DNA of 64,000 nt from Phycisphaerales bacterium (GCA_020845755.1 JADLFE010000011.1:1-64000), one strand, 5' to 3'. Positions 44,645 to 53,737 are shown, numbered from the stretch's first letter. Notes: a model not told the origin generated them from the sequence alone. Numbers and translations are program-made.

Positions 44645-46248
44645 GAGAGCGCGGAAGCACAACACCAACGTCCTCCACCGGCAGGGCCGCATCTTTGACC
44701 GCCAAGGCCACTTCTTTCACCGCCAAGGCCACGGTCCGCTGCGCGATCTACACGCGCAAGTCGAGCGAGGAGGGGCTGGAACAGGAGTTCAACAGCTTGG
44801 ACGCCCAGCGCGAGAGCGCCGAAGCGTTCATCGCCAGCCAGAAGCACGCAGGCTGGACGTGCCTGCGCGAGAAATACGACGACGGCGGCTTCAGCGGCGG
44901 CAACGTGGACCGGCCGGGGCTGCAGAAACTGATGGCGGATATCGAAGCGGGCAAGGTTGATTGCGTCGTCGTGTACAAGGTTGATCGGCTTAGCCGCTCG
45001 CTCATGGACTTCGCGAGGTTGATGGAGGTCTTCGACCGCAAGGGCGTGTCGTTCGTCTCGGTGACCCAGCAGTTCAACACCACCCATTCGATGGGGCGGT
45101 TGACGCTGAACATTCTGTTGTCCTTCGCGCAGTTCGAGCGCGAGATCATCTCGGAACGAACCCGCGACAAAATCGCGGCGGCCCGCAAGAAGGGCCGCTG
45201 GGGCGGCGGACGGCCGCTGCTCGGTTACGACATGGACACGTCGCCCGCGGGCACGAGGCTGGTGGTCAACGCCAGCGAAGCCAAGGTCGTCAACCGGATT
45301 TTCAAGACCTACCTGGAGACCGAATCGCTCTCGGAGACCCTGGACCGCCTCGACGCCGAGGGCGTCAAGAAGAAGGCATGGACCGCCAAGGACGGCACGC
45401 GCCACGGCGGGCAACCGTTCGACAAGAGCGCCCTGCATGGGTTCCTCACGAACGTCACCTTCACCGGCAAGGTCTCGTACAAGGGCGATATTTACGACGG
45501 CCTGCACGAAGCGATCGTCGACGAGGAGACGTTCCGCAGGGCCGGGGAGCTGCTCAAGGCCAACCGCTGCCACGAGGGACGGAGCCCCCGCAACAAGCAC
45601 GGGGCGCTCCTCAAGGGCCTCGTGCGCTGCACGTCCTGCGGCTGCGCCATGGGCCACCACTTCGCGATCTCCAGGGGGCGGCGATATCGCTATTACGTCT
45701 GTATCCACGCCCAGAAGCGAGGTTGGCGAGCCTGTCCCGGCCCCTCGCTCCCGGCCGAAGAGCTCGAGTCGTTCGTGGTCGACCGAATGCGCGAGGTGTG
45801 CGGCGATGAGTCGCTCCTGCAGCAGTCGGTGCTCCGCGCCCAGGAGCAGCTGCGCGAGGACCTCGACGCCGCGAACGACGAACGCGACGGCGTCGCGCGC
45901 GATCTGACGCAGGCCAGGCAGGCGCTGAGCAAGGCCACAACGCAGGGCGACAACGCCGGAGCCGGCGAACACCGGGAGACCGTGAGGGAGTTGGAACGCC
46001 GTCAGCGCCAGCTGGAGGCCACGATCGGGGCGATGGAGGACCAGGTGATCGACCCGGACGAACTGGCCGGAGCCATGGAGGCGTTCGATCCGCTCTGGGC
46101 GAGCCTGACCGTCGAGGAACGGGAGCGGCTGGTCCGGCTGATGGTGCGCGAGGTTGCGTACGACGCACAAAATGAATCCCTGTCTGTTGCTTTTCTGGAC
46201 GGAGTTGCTGGCTATTCTCGGAGTCGGACATGCACGACGGCGTCGTAA
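44641..46248 (+). CDS. Large serine recombinase (resolvase/invertase family)
   Basis: A 535-aa recombinase starting at GTG 44641. The catalytic resolvase domain has the active-site Ser in CAIYTRKSSEEGL and the arginine-rich VYKVDRLSRSLMDF. A recombinase domain (about 200-300), a zinc ribbon (VRCTSCGCAMGHH ... YYVC) and a long coiled coil (about 390-480) follow, as in phage-type integrases. It forms a cassette with the upstream DUF2924 gene and the downstream HTH gene. It catalyses insertion or excision through a phosphoserine link. The N-terminal segment contains a short direct repeat (ACCGCCAAGGCCAC twice, near 44700-44735). Confidence 0.9.
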   Translation: MRERGSTTPTSSTGRAASLTAKATSFTAKATVRCAIYTRKSSEEGLEQEFNSLDAQRESAEAFIASQKHAGWTCLREKYDDGGFSGGNVDRPGLQKLMADIEAGKVDCVVVYKVDRLSRSLMDFARLMEVFDRKGVSFVSVTQQFNTTHSMGRLTLNILLSFAQFEREIISERTRDKIAAARKKGRWGGGRPLLGYDMDTSPAGTRLVVNASEAKVVNRIFKTYLETESLSETLDRLDAEGVKKKAWTAKDGTRHGGQPFDKSALHGFLTNVTFTGKVSYKGDIYDGLHEAIVDEETFRRAGELLKANRCHEGRSPRNKHGALLKGLVRCTSCGCAMGHHFAISRGRRYRYYVCIHAQKRGWRACPGPSLPAEELESFVVDRMREVCGDESLLQQSVLRAQEQLREDLDAANDERDGVARDLTQARQALSKATTQGDNAGAGEHRETVRELERRQRQLEATIGAMEDQVIDPDELAGAMEAFDPLWASLTVEERERLVRLMVREVAYDAQNESLSVAFLDGVAGYSRSRTCTTAS

Positions 46249-46721
46249 TAAAGAAGACAGTGACGTTCGCGACCAGGGCCCGTGGCAAGCGCGTATTGGA
46301 TGTGAATAACCTGTCGTTCACTTCATGCCCGCCCGGCCGCGTGCCGCGCATCACCAGGCTCATGGCGCTGGCAATCAAGCTGGACGGCATCCTGGCGGCG
46401 GGGCGGGAGCTCTCCCAGACGGACTTGGCCGAGCTCGGGCACGTGACCAAGGCGAGGATGACGCAGATCCTCAATCTGACGCTGCTTTCGCCTGAAATCC
46501 AGGCCGAAATCCTCGATCTGCCGCTGGTGACGAGCGGGCACGACCCGATTTCGGAATCCGACCTCCGCCCCCTGTGCGCCATGGTGAGCTGGCGGCAGCA
46601 GCGAGGAGCTTGGGCACGGATGGTCGACACTCGACGTGGCTCGGCAGTCCCAAACACATCAACAGACGGCGTGAAACACCACAATCGCCACCCAGCCGCT
46701 GTCCAGCATGTTATAATTTAG
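46230..46721 (+). CDS. HTH protein of the recombinase cassette, 163 aa
   Basis: It overlaps the recombinase 3' end by 19 bp. The middle region RVPRITRLMALAIKLDGILAAG and LSQTDLAELGHVTKARMTQILNLTLLSPEIQAEIL has a ParB/KorB-like helix-turn-helix. Homologues follow serine recombinases in planctomycetes and proteobacteria, presumably as a directionality or regulatory factor. The C-terminal 45 residues are not conserved-looking. The stop codon overlaps a TATAAT box of the next gene's promoter. Confidence 0.7.
   Translation: MHDGVVIKKTVTFATRARGKRVLDVNNLSFTSCPPGRVPRITRLMALAIKLDGILAAGRELSQTDLAELGHVTKARMTQILNLTLLSPEIQAEILDLPLVTSGHDPISESDLRPLCAMVSWRQQRGAWARMVDTRRGSAVPNTSTDGVKHHNRHPAAVQHVII
46709..46717 (+). 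promoter_or_regulatory. Extended -10 promoter (TGTTATAAT)
   Basis: A consensus extended -10 element, TG-N-TATAAT, sits at the end of the HTH gene. No good -35 is visible 17 bp upstream, as allowed for extended -10 promoters. Transcription would start near 46724, about 90 nt before the sigma-factor-like gene. It is rare in this GC-rich context, which supports function. Confidence 0.6.
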
Positions 46722-46813
46722 TGGTAACTGTGCCGCCCGTGGGATGGCGGGCAGTGCAGGTGGACGGCAAGATGCCGAATTAGGATTGTCGGGCTCAAGC
46801 CCGTCGACAAGTC

Positions 46814-47476
46814 ATGCAGGAAGCAGACGGCGGTCGCCGGCGTTCTTTGAGCGCTGGCAATGCCAAGGACGTCGCATTGCGCAAAGACTCGATCAACGAC
46901 CCGTCAGACAACCCGTTCCCCGCCGCAATCGCCGAGCGCGAGGCCCATATACGTGCATGCCAGGCGTGCAGAGACACCCCCAGGCTGGGCATCGACGAGG
47001 ATGACCTGAGGCAGAACCTGCTCGCGGAGGCCGTCAAGGCCTGGCCCAGGTACGACCCGTCCATCGCGTCACCCCGCACCTTCTTGTCCGGCGTAATGCA
47101 CAAGCAGGCGCTGGCCGAAAAGCGTCGCGCCGCCGCGCTTCATCGGCGTGAGTTGCAAACGCAGGCTGGGAGAAGCGATCGCGACAAGCTGCGGAGCAGG
47201 CCCTTTACGCTCGTTGACCAGATCGCTGCGGCCGAATTGAAGCAGATCGCGCTCGATTCGGTTCCACCAGAGCATCGCGAGGTGGCGCGCCTGGTCCTCG
47301 AGGGAGAGGGCGACGCGGCCATCGGCGAGAAGGTCGGCCTTCATCGCGGCAACGTGCATCTGCTCAGGCGCGAGCTCCGATCGATCTGGTCGAAATTCGA
47401 AGCCGAGTGGCGCGACAAATCGGCGTCGGCGCGCAGATATAGGAGTAACGGCGAATCGCCGGGAGGTGCTTCTTGA
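46814..47476 (+). CDS. Sigma-70-like RNA polymerase sigma factor (ECF type)
   Basis: A 220-aa protein. Region 2-like helices are seen at IDEDDLRQNLLAEAVKAWPRYDPSIASPRTFLSGVMHKQALAEKRR, and region 4-like HTH at SVPPEHREVARLVLEGEGDAAIGEKVGLHRGNVHLLRRELRSIW. The middle is a variable linker. It matches the pattern of sigma factors encoded on mobile elements and phages. It has its own extended -10 promoter and may drive the genes that follow. The stop overlaps the start of the next gene (47473). Confidence 0.7.
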   Translation: MQEADGGRRRSLSAGNAKDVALRKDSINDPSDNPFPAAIAEREAHIRACQACRDTPRLGIDEDDLRQNLLAEAVKAWPRYDPSIASPRTFLSGVMHKQALAEKRRAAALHRRELQTQAGRSDRDKLRSRPFTLVDQIAAAELKQIALDSVPPEHREVARLVLEGEGDAAIGEKVGLHRGNVHLLRRELRSIWSKFEAEWRDKSASARRYRSNGESPGGAS

Positions 47477-47781
47477 TCATGCACATCGCCAGATTCCAGT
47501 TCGCCCCGCACGTTCCCGAGCCCGAGATCGAATCCCTCCTGGCCATCGCATGCTGCGCGACGGAGGGGCTCTACGGAACGACGCGGCTGCAGGTTGAAGA
47601 CCCACTGAGTATGGACCTCGCCCACGGAACAGTGCTGGTTAACACCGCCGGAATCGGTGGACGAAGTCTCGCACTCATCCTCCTTGAACTCGCCGGGGAG
47701 GCACTTGGACACCAATCAGTGGTCTGCGATCGCCTTCCGAATGATGCAGATGTCGACGTGACAGAGGAGGGGAAACGATGA
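47473..47781 (+). CDS. Hypothetical protein, 102 aa
   Basis: I do not recognise this family. The protein is soluble with an alternating hydrophobic pattern (TVLVNTAGIGGRSLALILLELAGEALG) suggesting a beta-strand and helix. It overlaps both its neighbours by 4 bp, so it is coupled between the sigma-like gene and the primase-helicase gene. Confidence 0.55.
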   Translation: MIMHIARFQFAPHVPEPEIESLLAIACCATEGLYGTTRLQVEDPLSMDLAHGTVLVNTAGIGGRSLALILLELAGEALGHQSVVCDRLPNDADVDVTEEGKR

Positions 47782-50066
47782 TCGACCCATCTGGCGTGGC
47801 TGTCACTGAAGGCTCGAGCTCTCATGACGAGGTGGCGAGTCGGATACGGGGCGCGGCTCGCGCCTACCTCGACCACGGCTACGCCGTGGTGCCCGTGAAG
47901 TATCGAGCCAAACGAGCGTTTCTCCGCGACTGGACAAGCCTGAGAATCAGCCACAAGGACATCGATATGTGCTTCGCCAAGCGCACCAATATCGGCATCA
48001 TCCTGGGCGAAGCGAGCGGCGGTTTGATCGACATCGATCTGGACTGTGATGAGGCGATCGAGCTCGCGCCGCTCTTCCTAACGAGCACCAGTGCCACCAC
48101 CGGACGCGCCAGCAAGCCCCGCAGCCACTGGTGGTATCGAAGCAAGGGTGCCCCATCTGCCCAGTTCAAAGATCCGCTGTCCGGACGCATGATCGCGGAG
48201 CTGCGCAGCGACGGGCACCAGACCGTCGTGGGTCCAAGTGTGCATGAATCGGGAGAGGATATCGATGTGCTGTGTGGAGAGCCGACTTCCGTGAGTGCAG
48301 CGGACCTCCGATTCATGCTCGAGGCTCTCGGCTGCGCAGTACTCATTCGGCGGTATCCAGCCGGCCTTCCCGCCCAAACGACTCGCCGTCCTGCAACGAA
48401 GTCTCTGGACAACCGGTCGGCTACCCCCGGCATTCCAACCTGCGAACCCAGCGTCGTGGCTCGTGCATCCGCGTACATCTCCAGGATGCCCCCGGCGATT
48501 TCCGGGCAAGGTGGCCACAACGCCACCTACGCCGTCGCCACAACGCTGGTGCACGGGTTCGGGCTTGAACTCAGTATCGCGCTGCAGCTGATGCGAGATG
48601 AGTACAACCCGAGGTGCGAGCCTCCTTGGGGGGAGCACGAACTCATCCACAAAGTCAAGGACGCGGCGACCAAGCCGCACCAGCGACCATTCGGGTGGCT
48701 TCGAGATCAGACATTTGAGCGTGCCAAGAGCCAATCGAGTTTCAGCACAGCGACAGAAGCAGCGAGCAATACATTGAGCGATTCACGACTGCCCGGTCTC
48801 AGGCCCGACGAGTTCCCGGCTGACCTGCTGGAGGTTCCCGGCCTTGTCGGCGAGTTCGTGAAGTACGACATCGCGACTTCGTTCCGCGAGCAACCGGTCC
48901 TCGCGCTTGCGGGTGGAATCTCACTCCAGGCAACATTGGCCGGTCGCAAGATCCGCGATGAATTCGGCAATCGGACGAACCTCTACATCGTCAGCGTCGC
49001 GGGGACAGGCGCCGGCAAAGATCACGCGCGTCAGGTGCTCAAGTCCATTCTCCACGGCTCGGGGTTGAACAACCTCCTTGGCAATGAGGATATCGCCAGC
49101 GACGCGGGGCTGATCGCAGCGGTCAAGGAATCGCCATCGGCGGTCTTTCTTCTCGACGAGTTCGGCAAGTTCCTCGCCACGGTCGGGAATCCGCAGAAGT
49201 CCCCGCACTTGTACGGGGTCGTAACAACCATGCTCCGACTGTTTTCGTGCGCGGGCACCGTATTCCGAGGTAAGGCGTATGCGGACACCTCCAAGACACC
49301 CGTCATTGTGCAACCCTGCATGAATCTGCTCGCGACATCCGTTCCAGAGAGTTTGTTCGCGTCACTGACCCACGAGAGCATCAGTGACGGATTTCTGGCG
49401 CGGCAGTTGATGTTCGAAGGGAAAGAAGATCCCTTGCGCAAGAGCTGCAAATCGCAGGATATCCCCAAGTCAATCCTGGAAACGGCCGGCTACTGGGGAG
49501 CACTGCGTCCGGGATCAGGATTTGACCTCGACGCGCCGGAACAACTCGTTATCGTGCGAGACCGCGACGCCGAGGACGTCTTTTCAGACTTCGGTCGGGT
49601 CTGCGAACTTCGGGAAAGAGCCCGCGATTTTGGATTTCAGCTATGGAGCCGTGCGGAAGAGAAGGCATGCCGACTGGCCTTGGTTTACGCCTGCTCGGCA
49701 AACCCCCACAACCCGAAGATTGATGCGGCCGCCGCCACCTGGGCTGTCCGGCTCGTGACGCACCTGACAGAGCGGTTGATTCACCTCGCGTCGAGGTGGG
49801 TCTCGCACGGCTACTTCGACGCACAGCAGAATCGCGTCTATCGAGTGATCGAAGATGCCGGCGGAACGGTTTCTAGGAGCGAGCTCTCGCGGCGTACGCA
49901 ATGGCTCAAAGGGAAGGAACGCAATGAGATCATCGACAACTTGATCGAAACAGGCCGCATCACGTCGAAGGAGATTCCAACGGACACCAAGCCCATAACG
50001 GTCCTCTGCATCAGCGCCGGGTCAGGAAAATTCAATTCTTCAGAGGGTGCTCGGGAACGAGGCTAA
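47778..50066 (+). CDS. Prim-pol and ATPase replication protein of a mobile element
   Basis: A 762-aa protein. The N-terminal part (about 20-190) is a bifunctional primase/polymerase-like domain: YAVVPVKYRAKRAFLRDW, acidic residues in GLIDIDLDCDEAIEL, and SHWWYRSKG. A helical linker and a DUF3987-like or AAA-type ATPase domain follow, with Walker A SVAGTGAGKDHAR and Walker B AVFLLDEFGKFL (about residues 410-460). The C-terminus has a winged-helix-like tail. Such proteins start replication in phages, plasmids and integrative elements. An iteron-like cluster lies right after the gene. Base composition is lower in GC than the surrounding chromosome, suggesting transfer. Confidence 0.75.
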   Translation: MIDPSGVAVTEGSSSHDEVASRIRGAARAYLDHGYAVVPVKYRAKRAFLRDWTSLRISHKDIDMCFAKRTNIGIILGEASGGLIDIDLDCDEAIELAPLFLTSTSATTGRASKPRSHWWYRSKGAPSAQFKDPLSGRMIAELRSDGHQTVVGPSVHESGEDIDVLCGEPTSVSAADLRFMLEALGCAVLIRRYPAGLPAQTTRRPATKSLDNRSATPGIPTCEPSVVARASAYISRMPPAISGQGGHNATYAVATTLVHGFGLELSIALQLMRDEYNPRCEPPWGEHELIHKVKDAATKPHQRPFGWLRDQTFERAKSQSSFSTATEAASNTLSDSRLPGLRPDEFPADLLEVPGLVGEFVKYDIATSFREQPVLALAGGISLQATLAGRKIRDEFGNRTNLYIVSVAGTGAGKDHARQVLKSILHGSGLNNLLGNEDIASDAGLIAAVKESPSAVFLLDEFGKFLATVGNPQKSPHLYGVVTTMLRLFSCAGTVFRGKAYADTSKTPVIVQPCMNLLATSVPESLFASLTHESISDGFLARQLMFEGKEDPLRKSCKSQDIPKSILETAGYWGALRPGSGFDLDAPEQLVIVRDRDAEDVFSDFGRVCELRERARDFGFQLWSRAEEKACRLALVYACSANPHNPKIDAAAATWAVRLVTHLTERLIHLASRWVSHGYFDAQQNRVYRVIEDAGGTVSRSELSRRTQWLKGKERNEIIDNLIETGRITSKEIPTDTKPITVLCISAGSGKFNSSEGARERG

Positions 50067-50105
50067 GCGGCGGCCACGTGGAGGGCATACGCGATCCGAT
50101 TGACC

Positions 50106-50218
50106 TTGAAGAATTGAAGAATCTCAATACTCATTCGATATTAAGCCTGATTTGAAGCAGTTTACATGATCGTCGAGCCACAAGAAACTTCAAATGCTTC
50201 AACACTGCGTTGCTTCAT
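50106..50218. other. Iteron-like cluster, candidate replication origin
   Basis: Within 113 bp downstream of the primase gene, TTGAAG occurs at 50106, 50114 and 50152, and its reverse complement CTTCAA at 50188 and 50197, with a near copy CTTCAT at 50213. Three forward and three inverted copies flank an AT-rich centre (50120-50165). About 0.06 chance copies of the hexamer are expected in that length. The layout resembles an origin bound by an initiator, next to a replication protein gene. Confidence 0.5.
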
Positions 50219-50301
50219 CGCGTCACGTTAGCGCACTCACGGCATGCTTCGGCCGAACGTACTAAGTAGTTCCTTACGAATTTTTCAATGGAGGCAGACT
50301 C

Positions 50302-51684
50302 TTGAACATCACCCTACGCCCCCCCGGCCAGCTCAAGCCCTACGCCAACAACCCCCGGAACAACGACCACGCCGTCCACGTCGTGGCGGCCAGCATCCGA
50401 GAGTTCGGGTTCAGACAGCCGATCGTGGTCGACAAGGACGGCGTCATCGTCGTCGGGCACACGCGCTGGAAAGCCGCGATGAAGCTGGGGCTGGCCGAGG
50501 TGCCCGTGCACGTCGCCAGCGAACTCACCCCCGAACAGGCTCGCGCGTACCGCCTAGCCGACAACCGCACCGCCGAACTCGCGGAATGGGATAAGGACGC
50601 GCTGCGGATCGAGATTGGGGAACTGCAGGCGCTCGACATCGACCCCGCGCTCCTGGGCTGGACTCCGGAGGATCTGGTCGCGCTGGGCATGTCGAGCGCC
50701 ACGCCCGTGGGCCTGACGGACGAGGACGAGGTTCCTGAGCCGCCCGACGCGGCCACGACCAAGCCCGGCGATCTGTGGGTGCTCGGCCAGCACCGCCTGC
50801 TGTGCGGGGATTCTGCGAAGGTCGAGGATGTCGACCGCCTGCTCGATGGTGCCGTCATTCACCTGGTGAACACGGACCCGCCGTACAACGTCAAGGTCGA
50901 GCCGCGCTCCAACAACGCCATCGCGGCGGGGCTGAGCTCGTTCAGCGCGGCGCAGAAGAAGGACGCCAGCGCGTGTGATCAGCAGTCCGCCGACCTGAAC
51001 CGCTACCCGGGCAAGTCCAAGGCCACCCACAAGAAGCTGCGCGCCAAGGACCGGCCGCTCCTGAACGACTTCGTGAGCGATGACGAGTTCGATCGGTTGC
51101 TCCTGGCGTGGTTCGGGAACCTTGGCCGGGTGCTGGTGCCGGGCGGGTCTTTCTATGCGTGGGGCGGGTACGCCAACCTCGCGAACTATCCGCGCGCCCT
51201 CGAAGCCTCGGGCCTGTACTTTTCGCAGGCCATCGTGTGGGATAAACAGCACCCGGTCCTCACAAGAAAAGACTTCATGGGCGCGTTCGAGCTGGCCTTC
51301 TACGGCTGGAAGGAAGGTGCCGGGCACCAGTTCTACGGGCCCAACAACATCGCCGACCTCTGGCACGTGAAGAAGGTGAACCCCCAGAGCATGGTGCACC
51401 TGACGGAGAAGCCCGTCGAACTGGCGCGGCGCGCCGTCGAGTACTCATCCAAGATCGGCGAGCACGTCCTGGACCTCTTCGGCGGCTCGGGCTCCACGCT
51501 GATCGCCTGCGAGCAGACCGGACGCCGGGCGTTCCTGATGGAACTCGACCCTCTCTATTGCGATGTCATTGTGAGCCGGTGGGAGTCGTTCACCGGCCGC
51601 AAGGCCACGCGGACCAAGCGATACGAAGCAGCCGAAAAAACAGCCGCGTCCGTCTCGGGCATCGCGGCTGGGGAGGGCCTGTGA
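50302..51684 (+). CDS. ParB-domain DNA methyltransferase (N6-adenine/N4-cytosine type)
   Basis: A 460-aa phage-type enzyme starting at TTG 50302 after a strong GGAGG box. The N-terminal ParB-like nuclease/DNA-binding domain (KPYANNPRNNDHAVHVVAASIREFGFRQPIVVD) is followed by a methyltransferase domain with catalytic DPPY (NTDPPYNV) and SAM-binding VLDLFGGSGSTLIACE. Such fused methyltransferases protect phage or element DNA and are often encoded near terminase genes, as here. Between the motifs lies an unusual insert (about 205-255) present in some phage members. Confidence 0.85.
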   Translation: MNITLRPPGQLKPYANNPRNNDHAVHVVAASIREFGFRQPIVVDKDGVIVVGHTRWKAAMKLGLAEVPVHVASELTPEQARAYRLADNRTAELAEWDKDALRIEIGELQALDIDPALLGWTPEDLVALGMSSATPVGLTDEDEVPEPPDAATTKPGDLWVLGQHRLLCGDSAKVEDVDRLLDGAVIHLVNTDPPYNVKVEPRSNNAIAAGLSSFSAAQKKDASACDQQSADLNRYPGKSKATHKKLRAKDRPLLNDFVSDDEFDRLLLAWFGNLGRVLVPGGSFYAWGGYANLANYPRALEASGLYFSQAIVWDKQHPVLTRKDFMGAFELAFYGWKEGAGHQFYGPNNIADLWHVKKVNPQSMVHLTEKPVELARRAVEYSSKIGEHVLDLFGGSGSTLIACEQTGRRAFLMELDPLYCDVIVSRWESFTGRKATRTKRYEAAEKTAASVSGIAAGEGL

Positions 51685-51725
51685 TGTCGAACCACCCACA
51701 CGATCGTGCGGCGTCCGCTGCCGAC

Positions 51726-52160
51726 TCAGCCCTTGGCGCGGCCGGTCGCGACGAACACGCCGCGTTCGAGCTTCCTGAAGCGGGACTTGTCGCCGAGGGA
51801 CGCGATCTCGCGGATCATGGCGGCGTAGAGGGTGGCGTGCGGGGTCTTGCCGCTGGGGCTGTGCCAGAGCCCGCTCTTCTCCATGGCCGCGATCAGCTCC
51901 TTGGCCCGCATGGGCACATCGCTCTTGGTCAGCACCTGCGCCGCGGCGTCCAGCGCGCTCACGCGCTTTGGCTTGGCCTGCTTCGCCGCCTTGCGCCCTT
52001 TGCCTTTGTCCTCCTTCTGACCTTGCCGGTCGGCGTCGCCCCTTGGCTGGGCCTTCTCGCCGGGATGTCCCTGGGCGAGTACCTGGCGCTTCGCGCTGGA
52101 CGAGTCACTCTTGGGCGCGCGGACAACCTTGGACTTCCTGCTCATGCGAGTCTCCTTCAT
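51726..52160 (-). CDS. HARE-HTH (HB1/ASXL) winged-helix protein, 144 aa
   Basis: The N-terminal 65 residues are a basic, Lys/Ser/Gln-rich tail. The C-terminal domain, ALDAAAQVLTKSDVPMRAKELIAAMEKSGLW to RKLERGVFVA, matches the HARE-HTH winged helix found in restriction, methylation and transcription proteins. It probably binds DNA. Its stop faces the methyltransferase gene stop. It is the first of three small minus-strand genes in the phage-like region. Confidence 0.75.
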   Translation of the reverse strand: MKETRMSRKSKVVRAPKSDSSSAKRQVLAQGHPGEKAQPRGDADRQGQKEDKGKGRKAAKQAKPKRVSALDAAAQVLTKSDVPMRAKELIAAMEKSGLWHSPSGKTPHATLYAAMIREIASLGDKSRFRKLERGVFVATGRAKG

Positions 52161-52238
52161 GACAATCCATCAGCCGAGCGCCCCATGCGCCCGGCAAGCG
52201 CGTCCGTCGCGGTCTCCCGCGACGCCGCGTGCATTGGC

Positions 52239-52523
52239 TCAGCAGCCCGCCACCCGCTCGATCTCGCTCATCACCTCATGGATCATCGAGTTGGTGCCCA
52301 AGGGTCTCCCCTGCCGGTCGGTGCCCATCACCACCTTGGCCACCTCGTATGTCTTGGCGTAGATCGCCTCGCGGGACTCCCGGCGGTCGATCCTGGCGAT
52401 CTCCACATCATGCTTCCCTTGGCGGCGCGAGAACCGCTCGACGCTCACCGTCGCCCCCTCGTCGGTGTGGGTGACCTTCACGTCCCCGTCGACCCCCTCG
52501 ATCACGATCGTTCTGATGAACAT
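52239..52523 (-). CDS. Hypothetical protein, 94 aa
   Basis: I do not recognise this family. It opens with beta-type repeats (FIRTIVIEGVDGDVKVTHTDEGATVSV) followed by a helical tail (AIYAKTYEVAKVVMG). It is acidic, soluble and coded with good composition. It is co-oriented with the genes on both sides. Confidence 0.5.
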   Translation of the reverse strand: MFIRTIVIEGVDGDVKVTHTDEGATVSVERFSRRQGKHDVEIARIDRRESREAIYAKTYEVAKVVMGTDRQGRPLGTNSMIHEVMSEIERVAGC

Positions 52524-52550
52524 GGCCTTGCTCCTTGTGCTGGTGTTCGT

Positions 52551-52835
52551 TCACTCCGCGTCGGCCAGGAAGTCCTCGACGTGCTCGGGGTCCATGTTCG
52601 ACATGAACCCGACGAGGTTGACCAGGTCCTCGCGGACCTTGCCGAGGTTGCCGACCAATCCCCAGTTGGCCGGCGCGGCGGCGTGCTCCTTGTCGTTGAT
52701 GTCGAGATGCATCTGCAGGACGTCGAGCAGGCGGGCGATGTCGCTGCGCCGCGCGGCGTAGGTCTCGGCGGCCGTCGGTTCGGGGCTGGTGTTCCTCTTG
52801 GCGTTCTTGGGGGCGTTCATCTTCGTGGTCTCCAT
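52551..52835 (-). CDS. Hypothetical protein, 94 aa
   Basis: I do not recognise this family. Residues 20-80 are helical (DIARLLDVLQMHLDINDKEHAA and LVGNLGKVREDLVNLVGFMSN), with an acidic C-terminus (EHVEDFLADAE). It is typical of small phage or element proteins. The start could be the Met at 52835 or 52820. The region between here and the terminase-like gene at 52937 is short. Confidence 0.5.
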   Translation of the reverse strand: METTKMNAPKNAKRNTSPEPTAAETYAARRSDIARLLDVLQMHLDINDKEHAAAPANWGLVGNLGKVREDLVNLVGFMSNMDPEHVEDFLADAE

Positions 52836-52936
52836 CGCGTGGCGTTCGTCGCCCCGCGTGTGACACATGAAGCCAGCCACGTCCCGGCATTGCAAGGCGA
52901 TGCGGCGACATTCGGGCCTGATTTGCAGGCTTTTTT

Positions 52937-53737
52937 GTGCGATCGGACCGAGCCAGCGCTGTGTCAAAGTGGGGCGAGTTGGCGCGGCCGCCAGCGCACG
53001 CTCCAAGCGGCCCAGGTCCGCCCACACGCGCCACGTTCGCCCGTGGGCGGGGAGGACGCGTCGTGACGGGGAGCCTCCCGCCCAACCCGAGCGACCCAAG
53101 CGGGGCCAACGTCCCCCACCACGGTCAGGCCCCCAGCCCCAGCGCCCTTCCCCAGGGAGAGTCCTTGGCCGGCGGCGATCAACATCTGGATGGCGCGGCC
53201 CGCGACCTTCATGTGGATGCGACCGCGCGCGAGCCCCGCGATCGCGCCGCTGCCGACACCTTCGAGGGGGACGACGACGAGCGCTACGAGGCCGCCCCGC
53301 CCGGATCATCGCCACGCGCTTCCGCCGCCGAGCGCCACATCGAGAACAACGCCGAGAGCAACTTCACCCTCGGGCTCACCGCCGGGCAGGAGCGCGCCAT
53401 CGTCGCGCTCATGGCCGAGCCCTCCATCGCCAAGGCGGCGCGCACCGCCAACGTGGGGGAGCGCACCCTGCACTCCTGGCTCGGGGAGCCCGAGTTCGCC
53501 AAGGCGTACCGGGAAGCCCGTCGACGGGCCTTCGCGCAGGCCATCGCGCTCACCCACAAGATGGCGGCGGCGGCCGTGCAGACGCTCGCCAAGGTCATGA
53601 TCGATACCACCGCGCCCCACGCGGCCAAGGTCAGCGCCGCCACCTCGCTCCTGCGCTTCAGCCGCGAGAGCATCGAGCTGGACGATCTGGCGGCGAGGCT
53701 GGAGGACCTGGAACGACGCATCGGAGGCGAGGCATGA
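52937..53737 (+). CDS. Phage terminase small-subunit-like HTH protein
   Basis: The C-terminal half is conserved-looking: NNAESNFTLGLTAGQERAIVALMAEPSIAKAARTANVGERTLHSWL (HTH) and REARRRAFAQAIALTHKMAAAAVQTL, similar to the phBC6A51-type small terminase proteins that recognise DNA for packaging. The first 130 residues are low-complexity Pro/Gly/Arg and probably not translated. A GTG at 53213 is a better start, giving about 174 aa. The large subunit is not encoded here, so this may be a remnant of a phage module. Confidence 0.55.
   Translation: MRSDRASAVSKWGELARPPAHAPSGPGPPTRATFARGRGGRVVTGSLPPNPSDPSGANVPHHGQAPSPSALPQGESLAGGDQHLDGAARDLHVDATAREPRDRAAADTFEGDDDERYEAAPPGSSPRASAAERHIENNAESNFTLGLTAGQERAIVALMAEPSIAKAARTANVGERTLHSWLGEPEFAKAYREARRRAFAQAIALTHKMAAAAVQTLAKVMIDTTAPHAAKVSAATSLLRFSRESIELDDLAARLEDLERRIGGEA

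Noticed and set aside
51558..53066. A 502-codon + strand frame over the small phage-like genes
   Set aside because: Low-complexity Arg/Ala/Leu/His composition and three better minus-strand genes beneath it.
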